Of a stretch of DNA of 64,000 nucleotides, positions 31,784-41,238 are shown in pieces. Source of the stretch: an uncultured Verrucomicrobiae bacterium (lineage in GTDB: Bacteria; Verrucomicrobiota; Verrucomicrobiia; Limisphaerales; AAA164-E04); NCBI GenBank assembly GCA_951813855.1, contig OX638380.1:450876-514875 (forward strand), in the 5' to 3' direction. Under the pieces are notes generated by a model, which was not told where the DNA came from, made no database searches, and saw only the letters and a list, made by a program, of their open reading frames with translations. The translations under genes and the position numbers were made by a program. Within the stretch, counting starts at the first letter, position 1. Every line of letters begins with the position of its first letter.

Positions 31784-32233
31784 GTGTTATTCGCCACGTT
31801 ATTTCGGGCGATTTTTTTTCACATTAATCCGGGAGTTATTTGGGATGGTTCAGCTAGGAGTGACGACCCATTCTCAACGGCCAACGGTTTTATAAATAGA
31901 CTGCTTGGAAAAAAATTCGGTTGGGATTCGGGGAGCGGGTCATGGGCTTCACAGCAGGTCGTTTCAGTCTTTAGCCCCAGGAGGCCTCAGTCGTTGGGCG
32001 TTGGTATGACACTACAAATAACTGAGCGGCGGAATGATCGCCACTTTCGCCGGCGTCGAAAGCGCAAGGGATCCGCTGGAAGTTCCAACGGCAAGACCAT
32101 GGGGGGAGTTGGGAGTCGTTGACGGCCAAAGAACACCACTATGGGTCAGCCGACCCCCGGATCAGAGCGTTTATGTCCGAAATAGTGCGAAATAAAAACG
32201 CACGATTTCCCGAAATAACGTGGCAAATAACAC
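31784..32233. mobile_element. 450-bp MITE-like element with 25-bp terminal inverted repeats (full copy)
   Basis: The left end begins GTGTTATTCGCCACGTTATT and the right end is its reverse complement over 25 bases with one mismatch (31784-31808 and 32209-32233). A 3-base direct repeat TTG flanks both ends (31781-31783 and 32234-32236), consistent with a target duplication. The interior has no transposase frame. A second copy at 63446-63866 is about 94% identical and starts with the same GTG, while its flanking base differs, which fixes the left boundary. It lies directly before the remaining end of an FAD oxidoreductase gene. The IS family whose transposase would move it is not identified. Confidence 0.85.
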
Positions 32234-32482
32234 TTGCCAAACCAGTTTTTATTCTCCCGAGTCTACCGCTGGCCGGAGGCCAACTGCCTGGCGCCTGGCG
32301 GTATGATGAAGAAAATAGCCCACATGCGACAAACTGAAAATCAAGGTTGCCGTGGGTTGTTTCTCGCGGGTGAATATATGCGCGTGCCCTCAGTAAACGG
32401 GGCCGTGGTTAGCGGAATTGATGCGGCCAAAGAGGCGATCGCTTATCTTTCCGAAAACATACCGAAACCCAAGGCGTCATAA
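32234..32482 (+). pseudogene. FAD-dependent amine-oxidase-family protein, C-terminal fragment
   Basis: The frame reads FSRVYRWPEANCLAPGGMM, then RGLFLAGEYMRVPSVNGA, VVSGIDAAKEA. This is the C-terminal FAD-binding end of amine oxidase/protoporphyrinogen-oxidase-like proteins (GLFLAGEY, GAVxSGxxAA). The fragment starts immediately at the right end of the 450-bp element. The upstream 400 residues (Rossmann GxGxxG) are missing; the sequence left of the element shows no FAD-domain frame. The element insertion plus decay therefore seem to have destroyed the gene. Confidence 0.75.
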
Positions 32483-32715
32483 CCAACAATGGGGAACTGT
32501 GTCGCCGGCCAATGTCTCGGCTACAGCAATTTCCACCGTTTTTCCCTGGATCAGATGTTGTATTTTTCGTTGCATCCGATAGAGCGGCCGATCCTTAAGG
32601 CGGATTTTCCAGCAGGGGCGAGGACTGGTAATTCGTTCAAATCCGCAGTATATGGTCTAATTGAAGTTTTTAGGGAAGAATTACCGCTTCCAGCTGCTGT
32701 CTACGCTATTCCGAA
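32483..32715. other. Short gene-free spacer
   Basis: About 230 bases between the FAD fragment and the transposase pseudogene. No motif recognised. The left end of the IS1634-type element should lie here, but I could not define inverted repeats. Confidence 0.35.
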
Positions 32716-34455
32716 TTAGGCCTTGCTTTTCAAGGCCACTCCCAAAAGCTCCAGAGCTTTGTTTTGCAACGGGGTGGGAGTCGTAAGCATGCTGAACGAG
32801 TTGGAGCCAGTAATCTTGGTTCGTACTTGTTGTTTGGCTAGACTGGAGAGGGACTGAAGCAGGCCTCGAAAATCTTGAACCGGCAAGCCTTCAGTCGTTT
32901 GCTTGCTCGCCGCTTTTTTCCGGGCGGAGGACGAGAAGCGAGCAGGATCGACCGGCGACTTACGCTGAGGTTTTTCTTCGTCGGCGAAGATCAAGGGAGC
33001 CAGTAATTCCCGCATATGACGTTCGACATAATAAGCGAGCATGCCGATCAACAAATGAGCTTTTACCCTATCGGACGTCCGATGATGAATCGGGCGAATT
33101 CGTAGATCGCTGGCTTTGAAACCTCGAAAAGCCCGTTCTACGGAACTCAAATTCTTGTAGGCTTAAACGGTTTTTTCGTCGCTGATTTGGGTTGCGGGAA
33201 GGCTGGTGCGAATCAGGTAGATCCCGTCCAATGCGGCTTCCTTCCGGATGTTCTCGTCCCGGCGCTGCCAAGTCAGGGAATCATCAGCGATCGTGACGAG
33301 AAAGTGTTTTCTCATCCGGTGTTTATCGAGCACTTTATCGACTCGTCGCTGAATTCTTTCCTTGCCTCGATAGGCCCGTTTCGGTCGTTGGATAGCCTCG
33401 GTCACAACCCGAAGCCTTTGTTCCGTCGCTTGCAGTAGGTCTTCGCGCTTCCGCTGACACTCTTCGGCAAAGAATGGATTTCGGCAAACAATCAACCGCT
33501 CGCCAAGATACCACTCTTTGCACTCGATGGTCGCCAAATGGCGGTCATCGAACCATTCCGGGGACACCAAGCCCTGATCGGTCAGTTTGCGGATGGCTGG
33601 TTTTCTCAGGGCACTGATCCAATCGATATCGGCGGGCTTGAGGTCTTTTTGAATGCGGGCTTCAGTGAGCATGCCGCGATCCCCAACCAGGGCGACTCGT
33701 GATAAGCCGAAGCGCTGACGCAGCTGGGTGATCTGCGAAGCCACGGTAGCCGGATCGCCGGTATTTCCCGGAAACGCTTCGACCGCAATCGGTCGACCTG
33801 CTTGATCGCAAAGCAGTCCGAAAACCAATGGCAACCGATGGCGCTTGCCGTCTCGCGAGTGACCATACCGTGCTAAGGGACAAGTTCGTCCCTCGAACCA
33901 AATGGAACTGACGTCGTAAAGCACCAAGTCTCCGTCCGTCAAATGACGTTGTGACAACCGCTTTTCTAAAGCCGTTTGCGGTGCCAACAGCCAATCCATG
34001 GCTTCGTACAGCTCGTTCTCGGTGACGTTGCCGAGGTTCAATTCCGCACCCAAGCTGATGGCCGTGGTTCGCGGGTCCAGCCGGCAAGCCGTAGCGTACT
34101 TTGATCGAGGATCCAGTAGGCGAGCGACAATCATGGCCGCGACCAGATCTCGGTTTCGGCTTCGTTAGGAGGCGATCAGTGTTTCGAGTTCGCAGCGGCG
34201 CAAAGAACCCAGTGCTGCCGCTACGTGCCCATGCTGCCACGTACGGGTGCTTTCCAGAGATTCTCGAAGTCGATCAAAGGAGAAAACCGTCCCCCCTTGG
34301 AATGCCGCCTCCAAAGCCTCAATAGCATACGCCGACAGTTTGGATAAATTAGCGAGGGTTCTCTTACGAACTCGACCGTTTTCTCGATAGGATTCACGAA
34401 TCAGAATGGCCGGGGGCGATTTACGATTGGGCACTCGGTCAATACGCCTGACCAC
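32716..34455 (-). pseudogene. IS1634-family transposase interrupted by two in-frame stop codons
   Basis: One continuous minus-strand frame runs from ATG 34455 to the stop at 32716 but carries TAA at about 34165 and TAA at about 33163. Parts: N-terminal 97 residues (RVRKRTLANLSKLSAYAIEA); middle 324 residues with AMIVARLLDPRSKYATA, the first catalytic Asp in LVLYDVSSIWFEG and the second in ALVGDRGMLTEARI; C-terminal part with YKNLSSVERAFRGFK (catalytic Glu) and RVKAHLLIGMLAYYVE. Apart from the two stops the protein is complete, so inactivation is recent. Both stops may come from CAA to TAA changes. It belongs to the IS4 superfamily of DDE transposases. Confidence 0.9.
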
Positions 34456-35198
34456 ACGATATTGATAAAAATGATCATACGCAAGAGAAAAAATCAGAAA
34501 AATATAAATTACATGGGTACATATTGCCGCGGCGAAACACGAAAAAACCCCAAATCTAAAGGAATTTTCCCATATTTATGCCCGAATTGATCTAGAAAAT
34601 CCGTTACGGGATCGATGCAATTGATCATCGAGCTTCAAACGCAACGAAACCGACAACTCCGGTTCCCCAGAACCACTCGTAGCGGACGAATCCCGACGGG
34701 CATGTCGAATAGTTCACCTCAGATCATGCTGACAAAAGTCAGAACCTAACAAATTTGCGCGCCCCCGAGTGCCGAACCAGGTTGAAATCGACCGCCAGGG
34801 AGAGTTCCCGTTCGCATCTCTCCGCTGCGAGGCGGCCTCGACTCCCTGTTCCTCCAATTCGCTCAGTTCACCGGTGATCCAAGCCGCGAGAAACTGGGGG
34901 AGCAGCGAGAAGGTTATCTAATCTTTAAGGCAGTGATGACGCGCAATCGGCACTATGCCGCAGGGAGTCTTTCGACGATGATAGCCCAAACGCTTTACTT
35001 GAAAACGAACCACTTGGGAACAGTTACCTGAATTACGCCCTGAATCCCAGCCTCCCGAATGACGCCGGTCAAGGGCTCTTGGACGAGGCAGCGTCGTTGC
35101 AGAAACAGGGGAAAGTAGCTGCCCTTTCGGAGTTTGGAAATCAACAATTCCCCGATTCTTTCTTCAGCGCCATTTCGCGGAAAAGCTAACCAGAGGCA
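34456..35198. other. Gene-free accessory region
   Basis: About 740 bases. The first 120 are AT-rich and probably contain the right end and promoter of the IS1634-type element. The segment 35040-35093 repeats a sequence at 31639-31692 (see there). No intact gene or RNA recognised. Confidence 0.45.
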
Positions 35199-35774
35199 CT
35201 ATACCTGAACCTTTTTGTCCCGCTCCTGGTTCAGCAGCTTGATCCAGATTCCCAAATACCGGCCATGATCGTGATAAGTCCGGCCCGAAACCAAATTGCC
35301 GTCGACAACGCAAGGCTCGTCGACGAATACCCCGCCGCACACTTCCAAATCGAACCGGCACTTGGAAACCGTCGCCATCCGCCGCCCTGTGACGCATCCG
35401 GCTCGGGCAGGAATTTCGACGCCGTGGCAGACGCTGGCTATCGGAGCGTTCCGGGCGAAAAAATCTCTGGTTATATTCAGTAAATCTTCGTTTTCCCGCA
35501 GATATTCCGGAGCGCGACCGCCGCTAAAAAAGATCCCCAAATAATCCCGGGGATTCACGTCCGAAAACGCGACGTCCGCCTTGATGGTATACCCCTCCCA
35601 TTCCTTGGTAATGGTCCAACCGGATTTCACCTCGTGCAAAACCATCTGGTAAACCCGGACTTCAGGGGCGGCGACGACGGGCTGATATCCTTCTTCGATC
35701 AAGCGATAATAAGGATAGAGCGTATCCATCGTTTCGGATGCATCGCCCACGACGATCAAGACTCGGTTATTCAC
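35199..35774 (-). CDS. DJ-1/PfpI family protein
   Basis: This 191-residue cytosolic protein has the class I glutamine amidotransferase-like fold: VLIVVGDASETMDTLYPYYR, then IFFSGGRAPEYLRENEDL, and the nucleophile elbow PIASVCHGVEIPA, where Cys is the expected reactive residue followed by His. The start codon is GTG at 35774. Homologues are proteases, chaperones, glyoxalases or deglycases; sequence alone does not separate these. It lies 18 bases downstream of nothing coding on its strand, between IS debris and the 951-residue adhesin-like gene that ends at 35793 on the same strand, so the two may share a transcript. Confidence 0.88.
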   Translation of the reverse strand: MNNRVLIVVGDASETMDTLYPYYRLIEEGYQPVVAAPEVRVYQMVLHEVKSGWTITKEWEGYTIKADVAFSDVNPRDYLGIFFSGGRAPEYLRENEDLLNITRDFFARNAPIASVCHGVEIPARAGCVTGRRMATVSKCRFDLEVCGGVFVDEPCVVDGNLVSGRTYHDHGRYLGIWIKLLNQERDKKVQV

Positions 35775-35792
35775 GGTGCTTTCCCATGGCGT

Positions 35793-38528
35793 TCAAGGAA
35801 TAACTCGATAGAATCGGCTCCTTTCAGCCGCCCTGAAACGAAAAGGACTCGACGCTCCGCTTACCCCTCGAAAAGGCCCGGTTACCGATTCGGCAACGTG
35901 CAACCGGCCACTTCCTTCCCAAGTAATTTCCAGTAGTTCTCCGGCAATCCGGACGATCGTCAAGACATCCGGTCCGGTAACGGCTTCCCGAACGAAAGCG
36001 CTGAACGACGCCCGGGCTTGACCGCCTTCAGGATCGGTGACCACGATTTCAAAAGGCACCAGGCCGGTATAAGCGTCGCCGAAGACGATCGAGGCATTTC
36101 TGTCGCTGCCCTCGCCCTCCAGTTTCAGGCTGACTACGGAGGCCAATGCAGGATCGGCGACGGTGATCGCGACCTGAAGTTCCTCCGCCGGCGTTTCTTC
36201 GTCGCTCACCGTGAACGAAATAATCCATCCTCGGAGCGGAAAAACTTCCAGATCGGGTAATTCCGAAACGACCGGCGAGTCGTTTACCGGGTTCACTCGG
36301 ACGAACGCCATTGCCGAAGCCGTCGCCTTACCGTCGGTAATCGAGTATGCGAAGATCTCGATCCCGTGAAATTCCGGAGCCGGCCGATAGAATACGCTCC
36401 TGCGATCGGCCGCGAGCCGCAACGCCCCGCCCTGGCTGCCCGCTGCGGGAAAACTCGCAATCCAGATTTCGTCGCCGTCCGGATCCGTATCGGCTCCCTG
36501 GCCGTTTTCCTGCAACAAAAACAACTGATACTCTCCGGAATCCTCGTCGACGGCGAAGTCGTCGTTTTTCGCCGAAGGAGCCGCGTTCGGCCCAGGTAAA
36601 ATCGTCACGAACACATATCCCGTCGCCGTATGTTGCCCATCCGACACTTCATAGGAAAACCATTCGAGACCGACAAAATTTTCGGCCGGACGATAGATCA
36701 ATTCCCGCTGGGAATCGTCGAGCCGGATTCTTCCTCCTTGAGATCCGGTTTCCGAAACGCTCACTAAAATCAATTCGTCCCCGTCCGGATCGAAATCCCA
36801 CCCGTTGCCGTTGTCTTCCAGGACGGCCAACGTCAACTCTTGCGAATCTTCCGCTACCGTGAAACGATCGTCCCTAGCCTGAGGGCCGTCGCCCTGATCT
36901 TCCTTCAACCGAACCGTGACCAGCCCGGTCGCCAGGCCGCCGTTGCCGTCGGTTATGGTGTATTCGAATCGATCGATCCCGGAATAATTCGCGAGCGGAA
37001 CATATCTCACCTGGCCTGCAACGATGGCAACCTGCCCGCCGCTATGGGGTGGGCTCAACGATACCAACGCGAGCGTTTCGCCCTCGTCCGGATGAATTCG
37101 ATCGTTTTGCAGCACGTCGATCAACGCGCTTTCGACGTCCTCGTTCAAATCGATTTCGTCGTCTACCGCCGTCGGCGGGTCGTTGACCGGATGAACCGTA
37201 ATTTTCACCGTCGCGCCCGACTCGCCCCCGTTTCCGTCCAACACGGTATAACGAAACTCCTCGATCCCGAAAAAATCCGGAAGCGGCGCGTAAACCACCG
37301 TCGTTCCCTGAAACAGCGATAGCGTTCCGCCCTGATTGCCAGAGGACAACAAACCCACCGTCAATTGTTCGCCCCGGTCCGGAAAACTGTCGTCGTTGGC
37401 GAGTACAAGGATTTCGTTTCCCGAACTGTCTTCCAACACTTCGAGCCGATCGTCCCGAGCCGTAGGAGGATCGTTGACGGCCGCTACGTCGACGCTAACC
37501 CTCGCTTCCGCCGTCGCCCCGCCGCTGTCGGTAACGCGATAAGTAAACTCCTCCCGGCCATAAAAATCAGGAACCGGCCGGTAATACACTTTCGTCTGAT
37601 CGTGACTGATTTGCCCGCCGGCGCTTCCGGCCGAAACCGAACGTATCGAAAGCTCTTCGTTGAGATCCGGAAAAATCAAATCGTTTTCCAAAACCGCAAT
37701 CGTCGACTCGTCACTGTCCTCCGTCACCTGATGGTAATCGTCCACCGGATTCGGCGGATCGTTCAACGAATGCACGCTGACCGTGAAAAAGATTTCGGTG
37801 ACTTCTCCGTTACCATCTTCCACCCGGATGCCCAATTCCGTAATGCCGAACTGATGACTTCGAGGTACGACGGTCAGCGCTCGTTCCCGTCCGGTACCGG
37901 TCAGTTTGATGCCCTCGGGCGAAATCAACGATTCATTGGCGGACGAAAAACTGATCAGCAAATCTTCCGGGGGAGTCGCGTCGTCCGTCAGAGTGATTTT
38001 GATCGGATTCGAAGGAATATCCTCGAACATCACGAAGTTGACGATCCCGGCGATCGCAGGAGGAGTGCCGATCCGCAACACTCCGGAAAGCGATTCGAAC
38101 GGCACGAACCCGGAATCTCTGACGACCAACTTGGGCGTAGGAACGTCCCGAAATCGAATCGACGAAGACACGCCGTCCTCTCCGACGCCGCGAAGCACCA
38201 GCGATAACAAAGTCGCTCCGTCCGCCAGATCCGCTCCTTCCGGATGAATCGAATCCCAAGCCACGGTCAGTTGTCCCCGACCCGGAAAAACTCCGGTGTT
38301 GCTCGCGTCGAAATTCGCCAACGCATAATCGTCGGTTTCCACCAATTCGAACTGAGCGGCGTCCCAAGCGATCGTAAACTGAAAGGCCTGCACCGCTTCG
38401 AAACCGGCTACCTGAACCTCCGTGGTCGACAGTCCGGATTGGCTGGCGGTCGCGTCTCGCAAACGAAACTCGACCGCTTGGGACCACAAGACCATACCGC
38501 AGCCGACGGCAACCGCCAACAATCGCAT
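35793..38528 (-). CDS. Secreted adhesin-like protein: cohesin-like domain plus tandem cadherin-like repeats
   Basis: The start ATG at 38528 gives a clean signal peptide (MRLLAVAVGCGMVLWSQAVE). An in-frame ATG at 38648 would put 40 extra residues before it. A cohesin-like domain follows (VQAFQFTIAWDAAQFELVE, GQLTVAWDS), then an Ig-like segment. After that come five or six repeats of about 95 residues built on NDPPTAxDDxxxVxEDS, AVLENDxxxPDxGExL, VYYRPVPDFYGxExFxYxVTD, i.e. cadherin-like/VCBS-type repeats that usually bind calcium. The end has the shared tail (VAESVTGPFRGVSGASSPF, ending RFYRVIP). Full length from 38528 is about 911 residues. Role: cell-surface adhesion or matrix scaffold; partner unknown. 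Confidence 0.85.
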   Translation of the reverse strand: MRLLAVAVGCGMVLWSQAVEFRLRDATASQSGLSTTEVQVAGFEAVQAFQFTIAWDAAQFELVETDDYALANFDASNTGVFPGRGQLTVAWDSIHPEGADLADGATLLSLVLRGVGEDGVSSSIRFRDVPTPKLVVRDSGFVPFESLSGVLRIGTPPAIAGIVNFVMFEDIPSNPIKITLTDDATPPEDLLISFSSANESLISPEGIKLTGTGRERALTVVPRSHQFGITELGIRVEDGNGEVTEIFFTVSVHSLNDPPNPVDDYHQVTEDSDESTIAVLENDLIFPDLNEELSIRSVSAGSAGGQISHDQTKVYYRPVPDFYGREEFTYRVTDSGGATAEARVSVDVAAVNDPPTARDDRLEVLEDSSGNEILVLANDDSFPDRGEQLTVGLLSSGNQGGTLSLFQGTTVVYAPLPDFFGIEEFRYTVLDGNGGESGATVKITVHPVNDPPTAVDDEIDLNEDVESALIDVLQNDRIHPDEGETLALVSLSPPHSGGQVAIVAGQVRYVPLANYSGIDRFEYTITDGNGGLATGLVTVRLKEDQGDGPQARDDRFTVAEDSQELTLAVLEDNGNGWDFDPDGDELILVSVSETGSQGGRIRLDDSQRELIYRPAENFVGLEWFSYEVSDGQHTATGYVFVTILPGPNAAPSAKNDDFAVDEDSGEYQLFLLQENGQGADTDPDGDEIWIASFPAAGSQGGALRLAADRRSVFYRPAPEFHGIEIFAYSITDGKATASAMAFVRVNPVNDSPVVSELPDLEVFPLRGWIISFTVSDEETPAEELQVAITVADPALASVVSLKLEGEGSDRNASIVFGDAYTGLVPFEIVVTDPEGGQARASFSAFVREAVTGPDVLTIVRIAGELLEITWEGSGRLHVAESVTGPFRGVSGASSPFRFRAAERSRFYRVIP

Positions 38529-39236
38529 CCTCCGGAAAACCGCCCGGCGGGTCAGTTCCCCAACCCCGCTCCGGCACCGCGTCCCGCCGGAAGATTCGAA
38601 ATCGCTTGCTGGATTCTCCCGACCGCCTGCCCGCCCCGCGTCCTTCATTACCGTCGGCCGGCGAAGCTTAGCTTTCGGATTTCTTCGCTCCGACTTCGCG
38701 CACTCGCCGCGACGTCCTCAGGCAAACCGCAGGCAACAGCCTCCCCTCGCCGCCGCAACGCTGCGGCGGCAAGCGCTGCGCTTGACAGGGCAACCCGCGC
38801 CGATTTAGCTAAACGCTTCATTCCCTTCCGCTTGTCCCCGAACCGGGCGAAACCGGAAAAACTTTCTTCGTTATCTTTTCTGAGCCCATGACCACGCCAG
38901 GTGCAATGAGGCGAATTCCCTCCGATTATCCGAAGCCCCGCCGCGAGCGGATTTCAAACGGACGGCAACGTCCTCCGATTTTCGAAACTCGGCGCCAGCC
39001 CTGTCACGCCTCCTCCCGTCCCCCCGATACGCTACGGCATTTGACGCAACGATGGCAGCGAGTTTGGGTTCCCGAACGACAGCGGCCGCGACTCCGGCGG
39101 GAGCGACTTCACGGGAATCAAACGCCGAAACGCCGCTGACTCCAACTTCCTCTAATTTCGCCTTGATTATCTCGAATAAAGGATTAATCTACCCGTTGTC
39201 AGTCAACTGCCGACTGCTCTCAAGACAAGTACCGAT
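38529..39236. other. Upstream region of the adhesin-like and glutaredoxin genes
   Basis: About 700 bases between divergent genes. Open frames are short and without family motifs. It should hold both promoters; the stretch at 39150-39200 before the glutaredoxin gene is AT-richer. Nothing else recognised. Confidence 0.4.
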
Positions 39237-39587
39237 ATGAGTGATACAAGTCAATCTTTAGATATTGTCGCCTTTCTCAAACCCCAATGCGGCTGGAGCG
39301 AGGGCGTAAGGGCCGTCATGCGCAAATACGACCTTTCCTACGACGACCGGGACATCATTAACAACCCGGAAAACCGCCAGGAAATGATCGAGAAAAGCGG
39401 TCAGATGCTCAGCCCGTGCGTCTTGGTCAACGGCGTCATGCTCCCGGACGTCAGCGGCGAAGAAGTCGAAGCCTATTTGCTGGCCAACAAGCTCGTTGGC
39501 CCGTCGAAAAAAGCGGCCGACGCTCCGACCAACGCGCCTTGCCCCGACGAGATGCACGAAGAACACAACCTCCGGTTCCAGTCTTGA
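39237..39587 (+). CDS. Glutaredoxin-fold protein with monothiol CGWS motif
   Basis: This 116-residue protein has a thioredoxin fold: IVAFLKPQCGWSEGVRAVM, DRDIINNPENRQEMIEKSGQ, then SPCVLVNGVMLPDVSGEEVE. The cis-Pro site is present as SP-C. The active site is CGWS, like CGFS monothiol glutaredoxins, so it is more likely to handle Fe-S clusters or glutathione mixed disulfides than protein disulfides. The C-terminal extension has NAPCPDEMHEEHN, which could bind a metal. The gene starts at ATG 39237 and lies 64 bases before the DUF2868 gene. Confidence 0.82.
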   Translation: MSDTSQSLDIVAFLKPQCGWSEGVRAVMRKYDLSYDDRDIINNPENRQEMIEKSGQMLSPCVLVNGVMLPDVSGEEVEAYLLANKLVGPSKKAADAPTNAPCPDEMHEEHNLRFQS

Positions 39588-39651
39588 ACCGAACCCGATA
39601 ACCGACCTCGGACTGGGCTTATCCTCAGCGTTTTTACGCCACCGTCCGGTG

Positions 39652-41238
39652 ATGTCCGACGCCCGTTTTGACCGCACCGTCAAACGTTGGCGAATCGAGG
39701 ACTGGTTCGATTTCGATCACGCGCTCAGAGAATCTTTCGACCCGGAAGCGGAGGGCTCGCCGGAAGAACGGGCGTTTTACCGCCGCTACCTCGACGAACA
39801 CGGGCTCGACGATTCGACTCCGAAAGCAGGAGACCGCAACCGGGCGTTTCGCGATTGGCTGGAAGAGCGCCGAAAGGATTCCTCTCTCGCCCCTTGGCCA
39901 GGCGCCCTGCTGAGCCAAGGGAAAAAACTCTTAGGATTCGCGCTGGTTCTATTGGCGCTCGTCGCCGGAAGTTCCGCCGCTGGCGTCATGTTACGCTACG
40001 ACGGCCGGGAACCTGTCAATGTCTTTCATTTTCTGCTCGTCCTGCTCGGGACCCAATGGAGCATCCTGTTATTGGCGTTCGGCGCCTTGACGGTCCGAAA
40101 AATTACGGGACGCCGCTGGCGAGAAAATCTGGTCGTTTCTTCGCTGAATTTCGCTTTCGACCGCGTCGCCGCTTTCGTTCGCTCCCAGTCCCGATCCGGT
40201 GACCCGGGGCACCCTGGGGGCACCGCTTGGTTCCATTCTTTCTCGTGGCGGAACACCCGCTCGCGGGCCTTGCTCTCCAACTTGACGGCCGGCATGGCTC
40301 AAGGTTTCGGCGTCTGGTTCAACCTGGCCGCGATCGCAACCACCCTGCTCTTGGTCACCGTCAGCGATCGAGCCTTCGGTTGGCAGTCTTCCCTGGATCT
40401 CTCCTCCGACGACGTCCATCGGTTCATCGGTTACCTTGCCGCCCCTTGGTCTTTCCTCGGGTTCGAATTCGCGCCGGCCCTCGACGAAATCGAAGGAAGC
40501 CGCATCCGCCTCAAGGACGGTATCCTGCAACTGGAATCCGACAATCTGACATCGTGGTGGCCCTTCCTGGTCGCTTCCCTGACCTTCTGGGGTTTGATCC
40601 CGAGGATCGGACTGCGGATTTGGTTTTTCCTGACGCTCCACCGGCGACTTCGCCGGCTCCCCTTCGATTCGCTCCCATGCGACCAGTTATGGGACGCCAT
40701 GACGAGCCGTTACGCGCTTTCCGAATCTTTCGAACCCGAACCCCCTGCCGAACCCGCCCTGTCCCCGGACCGGCCCGTTTCGGAAATCGTACCCACTGCC
40801 GCCCGGCAACCGGCTCTGCTGCTGGCCGAGGCGGAACTGTCCCGGCGAATCGACCGGCCTCAAATCGACGAAGCGATCCGGGGCCAAGCGAACTGGATCG
40901 TCGAAGACTGGATTACGTTTTCCGAAGCCACTGGGCACCATGACGATTTCTGGAGCGCTCTGTCCCCGTGGCGAACCCAAAACTCCTACCGACGATTGGC
41001 CATCCTCCAGGAAGCCTTCCAGCCTCCCATCCAGGAATTTCTGGAATTGCTGCAGGAACTTAATCGTTCGCAGTCGAGCGCCGGGAAAATCTACCTGTTT
41101 CTCGTCGGGTTGCCCGGAGCCGACAGGCGGACCGAGCCGGTCGAACGCCGCCAACAAGAGATTTGGAAGGAAGCGGTCCAATTCCTCGGCAGCGAAAACC
41201 TGGCAGTGACCGCCCTGAAGTTTTCCGGGAAGCCATGA
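39652..41238 (+). CDS. DUF2868 membrane protein
   Basis: This protein is about 528 residues from ATG 39652 (MSDARFDRTVKRW). The upstream frame back to 39496 would overlap the glutaredoxin gene and is not preferred. It begins with an acidic soluble part, then hydrophobic segments (LGFALVLLALVAGSSAAGVM, VFHFLLVLLGTQWSILLLAF, FNLAAIATTLLLVTV, LVASLTFWGLIPRIGLRIWF), so it is an inner-membrane protein. The C-terminal 180 residues are soluble. DUF2868 genes are usually paired with a DUF3482 GTPase, and here the stop overlaps the next start (ATGA at 41235-41238), showing translational coupling. The joint function is not known. Confidence 0.87.
   Translation: MSDARFDRTVKRWRIEDWFDFDHALRESFDPEAEGSPEERAFYRRYLDEHGLDDSTPKAGDRNRAFRDWLEERRKDSSLAPWPGALLSQGKKLLGFALVLLALVAGSSAAGVMLRYDGREPVNVFHFLLVLLGTQWSILLLAFGALTVRKITGRRWRENLVVSSLNFAFDRVAAFVRSQSRSGDPGHPGGTAWFHSFSWRNTRSRALLSNLTAGMAQGFGVWFNLAAIATTLLLVTVSDRAFGWQSSLDLSSDDVHRFIGYLAAPWSFLGFEFAPALDEIEGSRIRLKDGILQLESDNLTSWWPFLVASLTFWGLIPRIGLRIWFFLTLHRRLRRLPFDSLPCDQLWDAMTSRYALSESFEPEPPAEPALSPDRPVSEIVPTAARQPALLLAEAELSRRIDRPQIDEAIRGQANWIVEDWITFSEATGHHDDFWSALSPWRTQNSYRRLAILQEAFQPPIQEFLELLQELNRSQSSAGKIYLFLVGLPGADRRTEPVERRQQEIWKEAVQFLGSENLAVTALKFSGKP

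Noticed and set aside
39496..39651. Upstream extension of the DUF2868 protein
   Set aside because: It overlaps the glutaredoxin gene, and the family N-terminus fits ATG 39652.
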